Positions 1 to 8,543 of a DNA stretch of 64,000 bases are shown here, in pieces. Within the stretch, counting starts at the first letter, position 1; every line of letters starts with the position of its first letter. The notes under the pieces are model-generated. The model was not told the origin of the DNA, did not search any database, and worked only from the letters and a program-made list of their open reading frames with translations. Location of the stretch: NCBI RefSeq assembly GCF_025628895.1, contig NZ_JAOTJC010000004.1:362388-426387 (forward strand). The letters are read 5' to 3'. The position numbers and the translations under genes were made by a program. The DNA is from Alteromonas salexigens. GTDB taxonomy: Bacteria; Pseudomonadota; Gammaproteobacteria; Enterobacterales; Alteromonadaceae.

Positions 1-116
1 ACAATGACCTGCGGGCGGTAGAAGTGAGCGTGGGTCTGGATGAGCAGTATGAAAGCACACTGACGCTGGTCACTACCTTTGTGGCCAAACCCGCAGGGCA
101 GGGGCTGTCACAATGA
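1..116 (+). CDS. gspI: Type II secretion minor pseudopilin GspI, C-terminal end (partial)
   Basis: The window opens inside a reading frame that runs from base 3 to a TGA at 114-116. The last 37 residues (ending VAKPAGQGLSQ) are visible. GspI is a minor pseudopilin at the tip of the type II secretion pseudopilus. The assignment rests on position directly ahead of gspJ, the ATGA-type overlap with it, and the Val-rich strand pattern followed by a short tail typical of the GspI C-terminus. The prepilin signal and start lie outside the window. Confidence 0.75.
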   Translation, partial: NDLRAVEVSVGLDEQYESTLTLVTTFVAKPAGQGLSQ

Positions 117-745
117 AGCAACGCGGTTTTACGCTGCTGGAAATTCTCATCGCCATGGCCATCTTTACCCTGATTGGGCTGGCGTCCACGGGATTACTGA
201 CCACCGTCATTGACAGCAACGCCCTCTCGGAATCCCGCTTCGAAAAGCTGCAACAGTTGCAACGAGCCATGCTCAGTATTGAACGGGACATTCTGCAAGC
301 CGTGCCCCGGGCCATACGGGTCAACGGTGAGCAACAGGAAGTAGTCATGCGCGGCGGCCGGGACGACAACAGCGACGCCGACTATATCGCATTCGTGCGC
401 AGTGGCTGGGATAACCCGCAAATGATGCTGCCTCGCAGTACCATGCAGGCAGTGGGCTATCGTCTGAATGACAATCAGCTGGAGCGGTTGTACGGTAACT
501 ATGTGGACAGTGTGATTGGTTATGAGCCCAAAGTGCGGGTACTGCTGGAGAATGTCACCGACTTTAAGGTGGAGTTTATCGCCGCCAGTCAGGACAGCAG
601 CCGTAACCGGCTGGGCAGTGACGAACCCCAGTGGAAAGACACCTATACCGGGACTGCGCTGCCCCGGGCGGTGGCATTTGAATTTGTCAGCGATGACTTT
701 GGCCGGGTCCGACGGGAATTTGTACTCACCGGAGGCGGGCTGTGA
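113..745 (+). CDS. gspJ: Type II secretion minor pseudopilin GspJ
   Basis: A minor pseudopilin of the type II secretion system, which with GspI and GspK caps the periplasmic pseudopilus. At the N-terminus a class III prepilin signal is plain: a short basic leader MKQRG, cleavage expected between Gly5 and Phe6, the +5 glutamate (Glu10) in FTLLE, and a hydrophobic helix to about residue 30. Length (210 residues) is normal for the family. The ATG overlaps the gspI stop and its own stop overlaps the gspK start, so the genes are translationally coupled in one operon. The prepilin peptidase that would process it is not in this window. Confidence 0.93.
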   Translation: MKQRGFTLLEILIAMAIFTLIGLASTGLLTTVIDSNALSESRFEKLQQLQRAMLSIERDILQAVPRAIRVNGEQQEVVMRGGRDDNSDADYIAFVRSGWDNPQMMLPRSTMQAVGYRLNDNQLERLYGNYVDSVIGYEPKVRVLLENVTDFKVEFIAASQDSSRNRLGSDEPQWKDTYTGTALPRAVAFEFVSDDFGRVRREFVLTGGGL

Positions 746-1731
746 GAACCATGCAGCGCCAGCAAGGCGTCGCCCTGATGATTGTGCTGATGATCGTGGC
801 GCTGGTATCGGTGCTGGCCACTGAAATGGGCAGTCGTTTGCAGCTGCAGGTGCAGCGCACCATCAATATTAAAGACAATAATCAGGCCTACTGGTACGCC
901 ATGGGTGCCGAAGCTTTCGCCCGTAAGTCCATCGTCACCCTGATGGAAGAAACCGGCGATAAAATTACCCTGGACCAGCCCTGGGCACAGGAATTCACTT
1001 ACCCGGTCGAGGGCGGTGGGATCAATGCCCGGCTGGAAGATATTCAAAGTTGCTTTAACCTGAACGCGCTGGCTGACGGTGATGGCGCGGCAAGTTCGAA
1101 CAGTCAGCAGGTCACCCCGGCTATGGAAGCGTTTCATCGCATGTTACTGGCGCTGGAAACCAACATCGACAGTTACACGGCGGACACGGTGCGCGACAGC
1201 CTGGCCGACTGGCTGGACAGTGACGACATGATGCGTCCGTATGGCGCCGAAGACAGCGAATATGAGTCCCGGGAGCATCCTTATCTGGCCGCCAACTCTC
1301 TGATGACGGCGCAGTCTGAGCTGCGCCTGATAAACGGCGTGCAGGCCCCGCTCATGACCTTACTGGCGCCGCTGATTTGCGTGATCCCGGAAGTATCCGC
1401 CCTGAAGATTAACGTGAACACCCTGTCGCCGGAACGGGCGGCTGTGCTGGCGGGAATTACCGGCTTAACGTTACAACAGGCAACAAACATGCTGTCCAGT
1501 CGTCCCCAGGACGGCTGGGAAGATGCCAATGCCTTTCTGGCTGAACCCATGATAGAGGCGTTGAATATGACCCAGGAACAGCGGGACTGGATTGCAGTGA
1601 CAACAGAGTATTTTATTTTACACACCAAGACCCGCTACAATAAGGCATCGTTTTCCATGTCGACCTTATTTAAGGCCACCGAGTCTGGTGATGTCAGCGT
1701 GCTCAGGCGCGAGTTTGGAGGAGTAGAGTAA
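742..1731 (+). CDS. gspK: Type II secretion minor pseudopilin GspK
   Basis: The largest pseudopilin, at the tip of the type II secretion pseudopilus (329 residues, normal length). The N-terminus has the cleavage Gly9 followed by a hydrophobic helix. As is typical of GspK, the +5 residue is not glutamate but Ile. The NVNT motif near residue 224 and cysteines at about 104 and 213 also fit the family. I chose the GTG at 742 because GGAGG at 731-735 sits 6 nt ahead and the GTG overlaps the gspJ stop (GTGA). An in-frame ATG at 751 is the alternative. The stop shares one base with the gspL ATG. Confidence 0.92.
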   Translation: MRTMQRQQGVALMIVLMIVALVSVLATEMGSRLQLQVQRTINIKDNNQAYWYAMGAEAFARKSIVTLMEETGDKITLDQPWAQEFTYPVEGGGINARLEDIQSCFNLNALADGDGAASSNSQQVTPAMEAFHRMLLALETNIDSYTADTVRDSLADWLDSDDMMRPYGAEDSEYESREHPYLAANSLMTAQSELRLINGVQAPLMTLLAPLICVIPEVSALKINVNTLSPERAAVLAGITGLTLQQATNMLSSRPQDGWEDANAFLAEPMIEALNMTQEQRDWIAVTTEYFILHTKTRYNKASFSMSTLFKATESGDVSVLRREFGGVE

Positions 1732-2930
1732 TGGAACAACTTCTGGTCAGGCTGGGCTCCCGAGCCACCGACCCGGTCCATTGGCTGGTGTGGTCGAGTA
1801 CCGAAGAGGAAATTATTGCGTCCGGCGAATTGCCTGACGCCGGAGAACTGAGCACGCTGTCAGAGCGGGCAGGTCAACGGCCGGTTATTACGCTGGCACC
1901 CACCAGCGACATCCTGCTGAAATGGGTTGAGCTGCCCCCGAAAGCCGGTCGCAAAATCCTCGGCGCCATTCCCTTCATGCTGGAAGAAGAACTGGCCAGC
2001 GATATCAGCCAGCAGTTTTTTGCCATGGGTCCCCGTCAGGGCAATCAGCAGGCAGTAGCCGTTGTCTCCCATGCGCAAATGGGTAACTGGCAGGACTGGC
2101 TAAAAAATGCCGGGTTATATTGCGACACGCTGATCCCGGATGTGCTGGCGGTGCCAGCTTTTGAAGAGGGCTGGTCGGTACTCACCCTGGGTGATCAAAT
2201 CCTGCTTCGGGAAGACAGCTGGAAGGGCATGCAGGGCGAGGCCGAATGGATGTTGCCGTTGCTGGCACACTTTGCCAAGCAGCATCCCACGCCGGTAGAC
2301 GTAACCAACTACTCTGAACTGGATTTATCCGGCATCCCTAACACCCACGTACATCAGTCTCAGCTTGAGCTGCCTATGCATGTGCTGGCACGTTCAGCCA
2401 TCGCCTGTCCGTTTAACCTGTTACAGGGCGAGTACAAGGTGCGTAAACAGCGCCGGGGGGCATGGCAACAATGGCGGGTGGCGGCAGTCCTGGCCGTGTT
2501 GGTGCTGACCACCGCGCTCATTAGTAAAGGCGTGACCCTGTATCAGCTTAAAAGTCAGAATGAGGCGCTGCGCGCGCAAATCACAGAGACTGTTGAAGCC
2601 GGCTTCCCCAATATTGGCGTTTACCGTGACGTCCGCCGTAAGGTGCGGTCAGAGCTGGCTAAACTGGAACAAGGGGGCGGCAGTGCGTCCATGCTGGTGA
2701 TGCTGGATCAACTGGCCGGCGCATTTGCCGCCGCCAACGTCAGGCCGCAGACGCTGCGTTTCGATGCCAGTCGCACCGAAATCCGTATTCAGGCCATGGG
2801 GGATAGTTTCGAAGCACTGGAACAGTTTCGCCGCCAGGCGGAAAGCGCTGGGTTCGTGGTGGAGCAAGGGGCCATTAATAACCGTGACGATAGTGTGATT
2901 GGCAGCGTGTCGATAAGGAGTACCTCATGA
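1731..2930 (+). CDS. gspL: Type II secretion inner-membrane platform protein GspL
   Basis: A bitopic inner-membrane protein that links the cytoplasmic ATPase GspE to GspM. It has a long cytoplasmic part (residues 1 to about 245, actin-like fold in the family), the NLLQGEY element at about 229-235 that precedes the membrane in GspL proteins, one membrane helix at about 248-266, and a periplasmic ferredoxin-like domain at the end. The length of 399 residues is standard. It starts on a TAATG overlap with gspK and ends on an ATGA overlap with gspM, so it is coupled on both sides. Confidence 0.93.
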   Translation: MEQLLVRLGSRATDPVHWLVWSSTEEEIIASGELPDAGELSTLSERAGQRPVITLAPTSDILLKWVELPPKAGRKILGAIPFMLEEELASDISQQFFAMGPRQGNQQAVAVVSHAQMGNWQDWLKNAGLYCDTLIPDVLAVPAFEEGWSVLTLGDQILLREDSWKGMQGEAEWMLPLLAHFAKQHPTPVDVTNYSELDLSGIPNTHVHQSQLELPMHVLARSAIACPFNLLQGEYKVRKQRRGAWQQWRVAAVLAVLVLTTALISKGVTLYQLKSQNEALRAQITETVEAGFPNIGVYRDVRRKVRSELAKLEQGGGSASMLVMLDQLAGAFAAANVRPQTLRFDASRTEIRIQAMGDSFEALEQFRRQAESAGFVVEQGAINNRDDSVIGSVSIRSTS

Positions 2931-3406
2931 ACCCGATACTAGAGAAATACCGCAGCCTGACTGATCGTGAACAGCACCTGGTATTACTGTCAGGGGTATT
3001 TGTGATTATCGCGTTGTTTTACTGGCTGATCTGGGCACCACTGAATAATGGGCTGGAGCAACAGCGCGCCCTGTTGGAAAACCAGCAGGAGCTGCTGGTC
3101 TGGGTGAATGACAGTGCCAGCCGTGCCAAACAATTGCGCCGCGCCGGAACCGGCAATAAAGCCTTCACCGGCAGCTTGCCGCAAGCGGTGAATCGCACCA
3201 CAACCCGCCATAATATTGCTATTTCCCGCATGCAGCCGCAGGGTGACGAACTGCAGGTGTGGGTGGATCAAGCCCCGTTTAACGACGTGCTGGCCTGGCT
3301 ACAGGCCATGGAAAATATGGGCATTGTAATTTTGCAGGCTGACATCGCGGAAGCCGATGTGGCCGGTCACATTAAAATTCGACGTTTACAATTAGGAAAA
3401 GCATGA
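2927..3406 (+). CDS. gspM: Type II secretion inner-membrane protein GspM
   Basis: A partner of GspL in the inner-membrane assembly platform of type II secretion. The protein has 159 residues: a short cytoplasmic N-terminus, one strongly hydrophobic helix at about 18-37, then a periplasmic domain with a coiled stretch rich in Gln and Leu (LEQQRALLENQQ) and a small alpha/beta domain. The order L-M-N and the 4-nt overlaps with both neighbours support the call more strongly than sequence alone, since GspM proteins are poorly conserved. Confidence 0.9.
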   Translation: MNPILEKYRSLTDREQHLVLLSGVFVIIALFYWLIWAPLNNGLEQQRALLENQQELLVWVNDSASRAKQLRRAGTGNKAFTGSLPQAVNRTTTRHNIAISRMQPQGDELQVWVDQAPFNDVLAWLQAMENMGIVILQADIAEADVAGHIKIRRLQLGKA

Positions 3407-4158
3407 AGTTACGTCTTGGCTGGCTGTTGGCCGGCATTCTGGCATTTGTCTTCTTTCTGATCGCGTACCTGCCAGCCAGTCAGGTTATTGGCCGGGTTTC
3501 CCTGCCTGCGAATGTGTCTGTGTCTGACGTCTCCGGTACCATTTGGGAAGGGCGGGCACAGACCATTGTGGTTAATGGCCTGCCGGTCTACGGCACCGAA
3601 TGGGACGTCAATCCGTGGGCGCTGCTAATAGGGCAATTGAGCGTGACCGTAAAGGGCGGCAATTTTCGCGACCCTGACACCATTGCTTTTGAAGGACCAT
3701 TGAGTACCAGCCTGTTTAATTTACAGCTTGTGGAATCAGACGGTTTTCTGCTGTTTTTACCGGTGGACCGGGTGCTGGCGGAAGTGCCACTGCCGCTGCC
3801 TGTTAATGCCGGTGGGCGGTTCCGCGTGCGACTGGAAACCCTCTCGTTCGGCCCGGCCTGTGAGGAATTAAGCGGTTTCGGTGACTGGCTGAATGCCACC
3901 GTAGCCGGCACCCAGGGCCCCATCGACTTTGGTAACTACACCGCGAAACTCAGTTGTCAGGAAGACAATATCGGTATCGCCGTCAGCGAGCCGAATAAGC
4001 TGGGCCTGACCATGAACGCTGTGATCCGCCCCGACTTCAATGTGGATAGTGTGGAAGGCCGGTTCAGACCCGATGACGACCTGCCCGACGAAGTTCATCA
4101 GGCGGCCCGCTTCTTCGGTCAGCCCGGTGCCGATGGTTTCTATCCCATCGACTTGTGA
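3403..4158 (+). CDS. gspN: Type II secretion protein GspN
   Basis: The last gene of the secretion operon, starting on an ATGA overlap with gspM. It has 251 residues, an N-terminal membrane anchor at about 7-24, and a periplasmic beta-rich domain with two cysteines (in GPACEEL and KLSCQED) that probably form a disulfide. GspN is present in only some type II systems and its exact role is not settled; family members resemble AsmA-type beta-groove proteins in their ASQV/SGTIWEGRA region. A terminator follows 6 nt after the stop codon. Confidence 0.88.
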   Translation: MKLRLGWLLAGILAFVFFLIAYLPASQVIGRVSLPANVSVSDVSGTIWEGRAQTIVVNGLPVYGTEWDVNPWALLIGQLSVTVKGGNFRDPDTIAFEGPLSTSLFNLQLVESDGFLLFLPVDRVLAEVPLPLPVNAGGRFRVRLETLSFGPACEELSGFGDWLNATVAGTQGPIDFGNYTAKLSCQEDNIGIAVSEPNKLGLTMNAVIRPDFNVDSVEGRFRPDDDLPDEVHQAARFFGQPGADGFYPIDL

Positions 4159-4164
4159 CCACAA

Positions 4165-4192
4165 AAAAACCGGCGCCTAAGCGCCGGTTTTT
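4165..4192. terminator. Bidirectional rho-independent terminator between gspN and the aldehyde dehydrogenase gene
   Basis: A 7-bp perfect stem CCGGCGC/GCGCCGG (4170-4176 and 4181-4187) with loop CTAA, flanked by five A on the left and five T on the right, so it works on both strands. It serves the two converging transcription units. Confidence 0.93.
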
Positions 4193-4219
4193 GCAAAGTT
4201 AACTAACCAATGTCTGGTC

Positions 4220-5596
4220 TTAGTCAGCTACCATCACTGACTTAATATTCACAAATTCACGAATACCAAAGCCACCGTGCTCACGCCCATAGCCGCTGTC
4301 TTTCACGCCGCCAAAGGGCAGATTAGGCTTGGCCAGGTTATAGCCGTTGATATTCACCATGCCGGTGTCAAACTCATCTTTTGCCAGTTTAACGGCAGCC
4401 TCAGTATCAGCTGAGAAAATACCGCCACCTAATCCATAGCGTGAGTCATTAGCCACCCGCATGGCTTGCTGGGTATCGGCGACACGGATGAGTGACGCCA
4501 CCGGCCCAAATAACTCATCATCATACGCCGGCATGCCCGGTTTCACATCTTCCAGGATCGTGATGGGGTAGAAGTAGCCAGGCTGATCGGGCATCTCACC
4601 GCCTAATGATAGCGTGGCACCAGCCTCTACCGATTTCTGTACCTGCTCATGCAGATCATCACGCAAATCTTTACGCGCCATAGGACCAAGATCCGTGTCC
4701 TCTTTCGCCGGGTCGCCCATCTTCAGCTTCTTACACTGCGCCACGAAGCGCTCGCGGAAAGTGTCATATACCTCATCCACCACCACAAACCGTTTCGCGG
4801 CTACACAGGTTTCACCATTGTTAATAACCCGGCCCTGGATACACATCTTCACCGCATTGTCGATGTCGGCGTCGGCCAGTACGATAAAGGCATCGTTACT
4901 GCCCAGCTCCATGACAGTCTTCTTAGACAGGCTGGCTGCTTCCTTTGCGACCTGTTTGCCAATCTCATCACTGCCAGTGAAAGTGACACCACGGACACTG
5001 TCGTGGCGAATAAGCGTATTAGCGGTTTCACCGTCAATCAACAGTGACTGGTACACGTTTTTCGGGAAGCCGGCATCTTCGTACAGCTGCTGGATGGCCT
5101 GCGCCATACCAAATACGTTACGGGCATGCTTAAGCACGGTAGTGTTACCGGCCATCACATTCGATACGCTGTAGCGGATCACCTGATAAAGTGGGAAGTT
5201 CCAGGGCTGAATACCCAGAATTACGCCAATTGGCTGATACGTGATGATGGCGCGGCCGCCTTCAAAGACGCGGTTTTCATCTTGCAGAAAGTCAGCACCA
5301 TGTTCGGCGGTATACCGGCAGATTTGCGCACATAATGCTACTTCCTGCTTACCCTGGGCGGTGATCTTGCCCATTTCACGGGTCATCAGATTAACCAGAT
5401 CATCGCTACGCTCTTCCATCAGGTCAGCCAGGCTGTTCAGCAGGTTCGCACGCACATCAAAACTGGTGGTGCGCCACGTCAGATACGCTTCGTGAGCGCG
5501 ATCCACCGCGCCCTTCGCATCTTCTTCTGACATCAGGTGATAATGATCCAGCTTTTCGCCGGTTGCAGGGTTGTAAGTCGTTACTGTTTCAGTCAT
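4220..5596 (-). CDS. NAD(P)-dependent succinate-semialdehyde dehydrogenase (Sad/GabD-type aldehyde dehydrogenase)
   Basis: A soluble aldehyde dehydrogenase of 458 residues that most resembles E. coli Sad (YneI), which oxidises succinic semialdehyde to succinate. The catalytic asparagine is in PWNFP (Asn133), the general base glutamate in VMELGS (Glu230) and the nucleophile in NNGETCVAAKR (Cys264). The C-terminal block (GYGREHGGFGIREF) is typical of the family. One oddity: the usual LGGSD after the catalytic glutamate reads LGSND. The gene stands alone, with a good AAGGAG-type ribosome site ahead of the ATG; no GABA transaminase is nearby, so substrate is inferred from family resemblance. Confidence 0.85.
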   Translation of the reverse strand: MTETVTTYNPATGEKLDHYHLMSEEDAKGAVDRAHEAYLTWRTTSFDVRANLLNSLADLMEERSDDLVNLMTREMGKITAQGKQEVALCAQICRYTAEHGADFLQDENRVFEGGRAIITYQPIGVILGIQPWNFPLYQVIRYSVSNVMAGNTTVLKHARNVFGMAQAIQQLYEDAGFPKNVYQSLLIDGETANTLIRHDSVRGVTFTGSDEIGKQVAKEAASLSKKTVMELGSNDAFIVLADADIDNAVKMCIQGRVINNGETCVAAKRFVVVDEVYDTFRERFVAQCKKLKMGDPAKEDTDLGPMARKDLRDDLHEQVQKSVEAGATLSLGGEMPDQPGYFYPITILEDVKPGMPAYDDELFGPVASLIRVADTQQAMRVANDSRYGLGGGIFSADTEAAVKLAKDEFDTGMVNINGYNLAKPNLPFGGVKDSGYGREHGGFGIREFVNIKSVMVAD

Positions 5597-5828
5597 CAGA
5601 ATTCTCCTTCAAAATTATGACAACCCTGCTGCAACTACAGCGCCAACTCTGACCAGTCGAAATTAATCTCTAATTATCAGTTACTTATTATGATTCTTAT
5701 GAATTGAATGAGCCCACCGGCGGCACAGGTGGAAAAGTAAAGATTTCCACCATTCGTAAGTTTTTCATGTATGCGGGAGAGCTTATTTGCGGGAGCTTGC
5801 GTCCCAATCCGGATAACCTACAACTTTT

Positions 5829-6362
5829 TTAGTAGAGATCGGGGAAATTAAACGGGGCCAGCGCCAGGGTGATAGCCAGTTCATATACCGACTGCCGGGT
5901 AGCCCGGTTGTGGGTAAGCAAGCCAATGGCGCCGCCTTTCTGTTTTACATTGTCGGTGTTAAACAGCCGATCCATTTCAGCACCTAACTCCCGACCGGAC
6001 TGCAGGGCCTGAAAGACCGAGGGAGGCAACGGGAGGCTGGCACTGCGGCTTACCGACCAGCGCAGGCGATGGCAAATCGCCACATAGGCAAACGTAGCCG
6101 GCCCGTCCTCCAGCACATCCACCCCGCCTTCAATACCGATATACCAGGCATCCGGGTAGTCTTCGCCCACTTCGGCCAGGCAGGCCTCCACCCGGTTGAT
6201 GGCCCCCTGGCGGGTTTCCTCGGCACTCAATGGCTGATCAGGGACACCACTGTCTACCACCAGCCCTTCGGTGAGCACCGGCATTTCCAGCATGTCACTC
6301 AGGGCGATTTCGGCGGCATGCATTTTTACCGGGTTGGTCGAACCCACAAAACAATCAGTCAT
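5829..6362 (-). CDS. yjjX: Inosine/xanthosine triphosphatase YjjX
   Basis: A housecleaning phosphatase of the YjjX/ITPase group that removes ITP and XTP. It has 177 residues starting MTDCFVGSTNPVK; the GSTNPVK element at 7-13 is the nucleotide-binding loop of this family. Other supports are WYIGIEGGVD and the C-terminal KGGAIGLLT. A longer in-frame extension exists upstream, but it runs through yrfG and has no family match; the ATG at 6362 lies 1 nt after the yrfG stop, which fixes the start. It is the second gene of a yrfG-yjjX operon. Confidence 0.92.
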   Translation of the reverse strand: MTDCFVGSTNPVKMHAAEIALSDMLEMPVLTEGLVVDSGVPDQPLSAEETRQGAINRVEACLAEVGEDYPDAWYIGIEGGVDVLEDGPATFAYVAICHRLRWSVSRSASLPLPPSVFQALQSGRELGAEMDRLFNTDNVKQKGGAIGLLTHNRATRQSVYELAITLALAPFNFPDLY

Positions 6363-6363
6363 G

Positions 6364-7065
6364 TTATTGCTCCTGCGAGCCGGTGGGTGCCACCGGATGT
6401 TGGCGAATATCCTCAAGCAGCGTGCGGTAGTCATGCACCGCCGGAAACTCGTCAATGATACGTCTTGGCTGCTGACTGTCAGGGTTACTGACGGCAAGCA
6501 GGTGCCTGATACCGAACTGCTGCGCCGCTTTAAGAATAGGCAGGCTGTCATCGACAAACAGGGTCCGGGCGGGATCAAACTGCAGTCGCGCCTGCAACTG
6601 TTGCCACAGCGACTGCGACTCTTTGGTTACGCCAAATTCATGGGTAGAGATGAGTGTATCAATATGGCTATCCAGCCGGGTATGTTCTACTTTCAGCGAC
6701 AGACTGCCCGGATGGGCGTTAGTCACCAGCACCACCTGCCGGTTGCTGGCATGCAAGGCCTCCAGAAACGGCAGTGTATCGTCACGCATGGCAATTAAAT
6801 GCTCCACTTCACGCTTCGCCGCCATGATGTCCATATCCAGTTCTTTCGCCCAGTAATCCAGGCAGTACCACTGAATTTTTCCCATCACCCTTTCATAGTG
6901 TGCCAGCATCGCTTCCTGCGTTCTGGCGAGGGGCTCGCCCGTCTTTTCTGCCAGCTTTTTGGGGATGTGTTCGATCCAAAAGTGGTTGTCGAAGTGTAGA
7001 TCCAGCAAGGTACCGTCCATATCCAGCAGGACGGTGTCGATTTCATTCCAGGGCAGAAATGGCAA
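6364..7065 (-). CDS. yrfG: GMP/IMP nucleotidase YrfG (HAD family), TTG start
   Basis: A HAD-superfamily 5'-nucleotidase acting on GMP and IMP. HAD motif I is DMDGT with Asp15 as nucleophile and Asp17 as acid; motif II is in VLVTNAH, the lysine of motif III in GVTKESQ and motif IV in LFVDDSLP. I place the start at a TTG (7065) because it has an AAGGAA ribosome site and gives a 233-residue protein beginning LPFLPWNEID, which lines up with the E. coli start region. A frame extending to 7161 would run into nudE on the other strand. It shares a very short divergent region with nudE. Confidence 0.88.
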   Translation of the reverse strand: MPFLPWNEIDTVLLDMDGTLLDLHFDNHFWIEHIPKKLAEKTGEPLARTQEAMLAHYERVMGKIQWYCLDYWAKELDMDIMAAKREVEHLIAMRDDTLPFLEALHASNRQVVLVTNAHPGSLSLKVEHTRLDSHIDTLISTHEFGVTKESQSLWQQLQARLQFDPARTLFVDDSLPILKAAQQFGIRHLLAVSNPDSQQPRRIIDEFPAVHDYRTLLEDIRQHPVAPTGSQEQ

Positions 7066-7076
7066 GCGGTTTTCCT

Positions 7077-7082
7077 TATAAT
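7077..7082 (+). promoter_or_regulatory. Probable -10 box (TATAAT) of the nudE-cysQ unit
   Basis: A perfect TATAAT lies between the divergent yrfG and nudE starts; a matching -35 is not obvious at 17 bp. Transcription would begin near 7089. The overlapping TATTAT on the minus strand could serve yrfG. Confidence 0.5.
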
Positions 7083-7133
7083 ACAGTAAGCTTATTGAAC
7101 ACCGCCATGATAACGAAAGTTGTAGCGAGAGAC

Positions 7134-7700
7134 ATGCGAAATATTGATCCAGACAAACCACTCCCCCACATTCATCAGCGCAAAATTGTTGCCCAGAGTA
7201 AACTGTTTAAAGTGGAACAGCTGGATCTGGAGTTTTCCAATGGTGCGACCCGGCAGTTTGAACGCATGGCCGGTCATAATCGCGGCGCCGTAATGATCGT
7301 ACCGATGCTCGATAACGATACCATGGTGCTGGTTCGCGAATACGCTGCAGGTACTCACTCGTATCAGCTCGGGTTTCCCAAAGGGCTGATTGATCCCGGT
7401 GAAACGCCACTTGAGGCGGCAAATCGTGAGTTACAGGAAGAAGCCGGCTATGGCGCTGAAAGCCTTGAGACCATCCACGAAGTCAGCATGGCCCCCACCT
7501 TTTTCAATGCCACGATGACCATCGTGGTGGCCCATAACTTGTATGAAAAACGATTGCCCGGGGATGAGCCGGAACCGCTGGAAGTCGTGCACTGGCCACT
7601 GTCCGAAGCTGATGCTTTGCTCAATCGCAACGATTTTGTTGAAGCCCGGGGTATTGCCGCGCTGTTATTGGCGCAGAAGTGGCTTAAGGAGCGTACATAA
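7134..7700 (+). CDS. nudE: ADP compounds hydrolase NudE (Nudix)
   Basis: A Nudix hydrolase cleaving ADP-ribose, Ap3A, NADH and similar ADP compounds. From the ATG at 7134 it has 188 residues and the complete Nudix box from Gly84 to Gly105 (Glu90, Arg98-Glu99, Glu102-Glu103). The FSNG and ERM elements near 35-45 and GDEPEPL near 160 match NudE specifically. The start is uncertain: an in-frame ATG at 7107 adds 9 residues. I prefer 7134 because the length then matches E. coli NudE. The cysQ ATG follows its stop codon immediately. Confidence 0.92.
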   Translation: MRNIDPDKPLPHIHQRKIVAQSKLFKVEQLDLEFSNGATRQFERMAGHNRGAVMIVPMLDNDTMVLVREYAAGTHSYQLGFPKGLIDPGETPLEAANRELQEEAGYGAESLETIHEVSMAPTFFNATMTIVVAHNLYEKRLPGDEPEPLEVVHWPLSEADALLNRNDFVEARGIAALLLAQKWLKERT

Positions 7701-8543
7701 ATGGCAGACGAACCCCATGACGAATTACTGGAATTAGCCAAACGTGTAGCCCGGGAAGCGGGCGAAGCGGTGCTGGCTATCTATGACAAAGGCGATTTCG
7801 ACGCCTACGAAAAAGATGATAACTCGCCGGTGACCAGCGCCGACTATCTGGCGAACGACATTATTACCCAGCGTCTGCAGGAAGCCACTCCGGACATTCC
7901 CATTTTGTCTGAGGAAAACCAGCACGCTGAGCTGGCTGAGCGCAAAACCTGGGATCGTTACTGGCTAATCGACCCTATCGATGGCACGCAGGAGTTCATT
8001 GCCCGCAGTGGCGATTTCGCCGTGAACATCGCACTGATTGAAAATAACGTGCCGGTGATTGGGGTTATTTTCTGGCCTCCCGGCCAGTCTATTTATTATG
8101 CCAGTGCCGGGGCCGGCGCATTCAAGGAATGTCCCGACGGTGTACGGCCAATTCATGTGCGTAAGCTAAGCGATCCGAAAAGCAGCGTGGTGATGATTGC
8201 CATCAGTCGCCGACAGTCACGTGACAAGGTGCTGTCAAAACTGTGCGCTAAGCGGGTCTACCAGACGCTGCCGCTGGGTAGCTGTTCACTGAAAGCCTGT
8301 TTTATTGCCGAAGGTAAGGCCGATGTATTTATGCGCATCGGCGTGACCGGGGAATGGGATACCGGTGCGTCGCAGTGTATTGTCTCGGAAGCCGGTGGTA
8401 ATATTATGGCCGCCACCTTTGAGCCACTCACCTACAATGAGACCCATTCTCTGGAAAATCCCGACTTTATTGTCATGGGCGACCAGCGGGTACCGTGGCA
8501 GGACATTATTCAGTACAACCCCTCCGAAGGAGACAGGCTATGA
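7701..8543 (+). CDS. cysQ: 3'(2'),5'-bisphosphate nucleotidase CysQ
   Basis: Hydrolyses 3'-phosphoadenosine 5'-phosphate to AMP, removing the by-product of sulfate assimilation. It belongs to the Mg-dependent inositol monophosphatase fold: the metal-binding LSEE (Glu71, Glu72), the DPIDGT motif at 91-96, and the second motif GEWDTGA near 222. Its 280 residues are slightly longer than E. coli CysQ, through an acidic N-terminal tail. The gene abuts nudE and overlaps the next gene by ATGA, so nudE, cysQ and the YceI gene probably form one transcript. Confidence 0.93.
   Translation: MADEPHDELLELAKRVAREAGEAVLAIYDKGDFDAYEKDDNSPVTSADYLANDIITQRLQEATPDIPILSEENQHAELAERKTWDRYWLIDPIDGTQEFIARSGDFAVNIALIENNVPVIGVIFWPPGQSIYYASAGAGAFKECPDGVRPIHVRKLSDPKSSVVMIAISRRQSRDKVLSKLCAKRVYQTLPLGSCSLKACFIAEGKADVFMRIGVTGEWDTGASQCIVSEAGGNIMAATFEPLTYNETHSLENPDFIVMGDQRVPWQDIIQYNPSEGDRL

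Noticed and set aside
4614-5174. A 186-codon plus-strand frame opposite the aldehyde dehydrogenase gene
   Set aside because: The opposite strand encodes a complete dehydrogenase with all catalytic residues, so this is a shadow.
6900-7133. N-terminal extension of nudE
   Set aside because: The extension overlaps yrfG on the other strand and has no similarity to NudE; the protein is complete from 7134.
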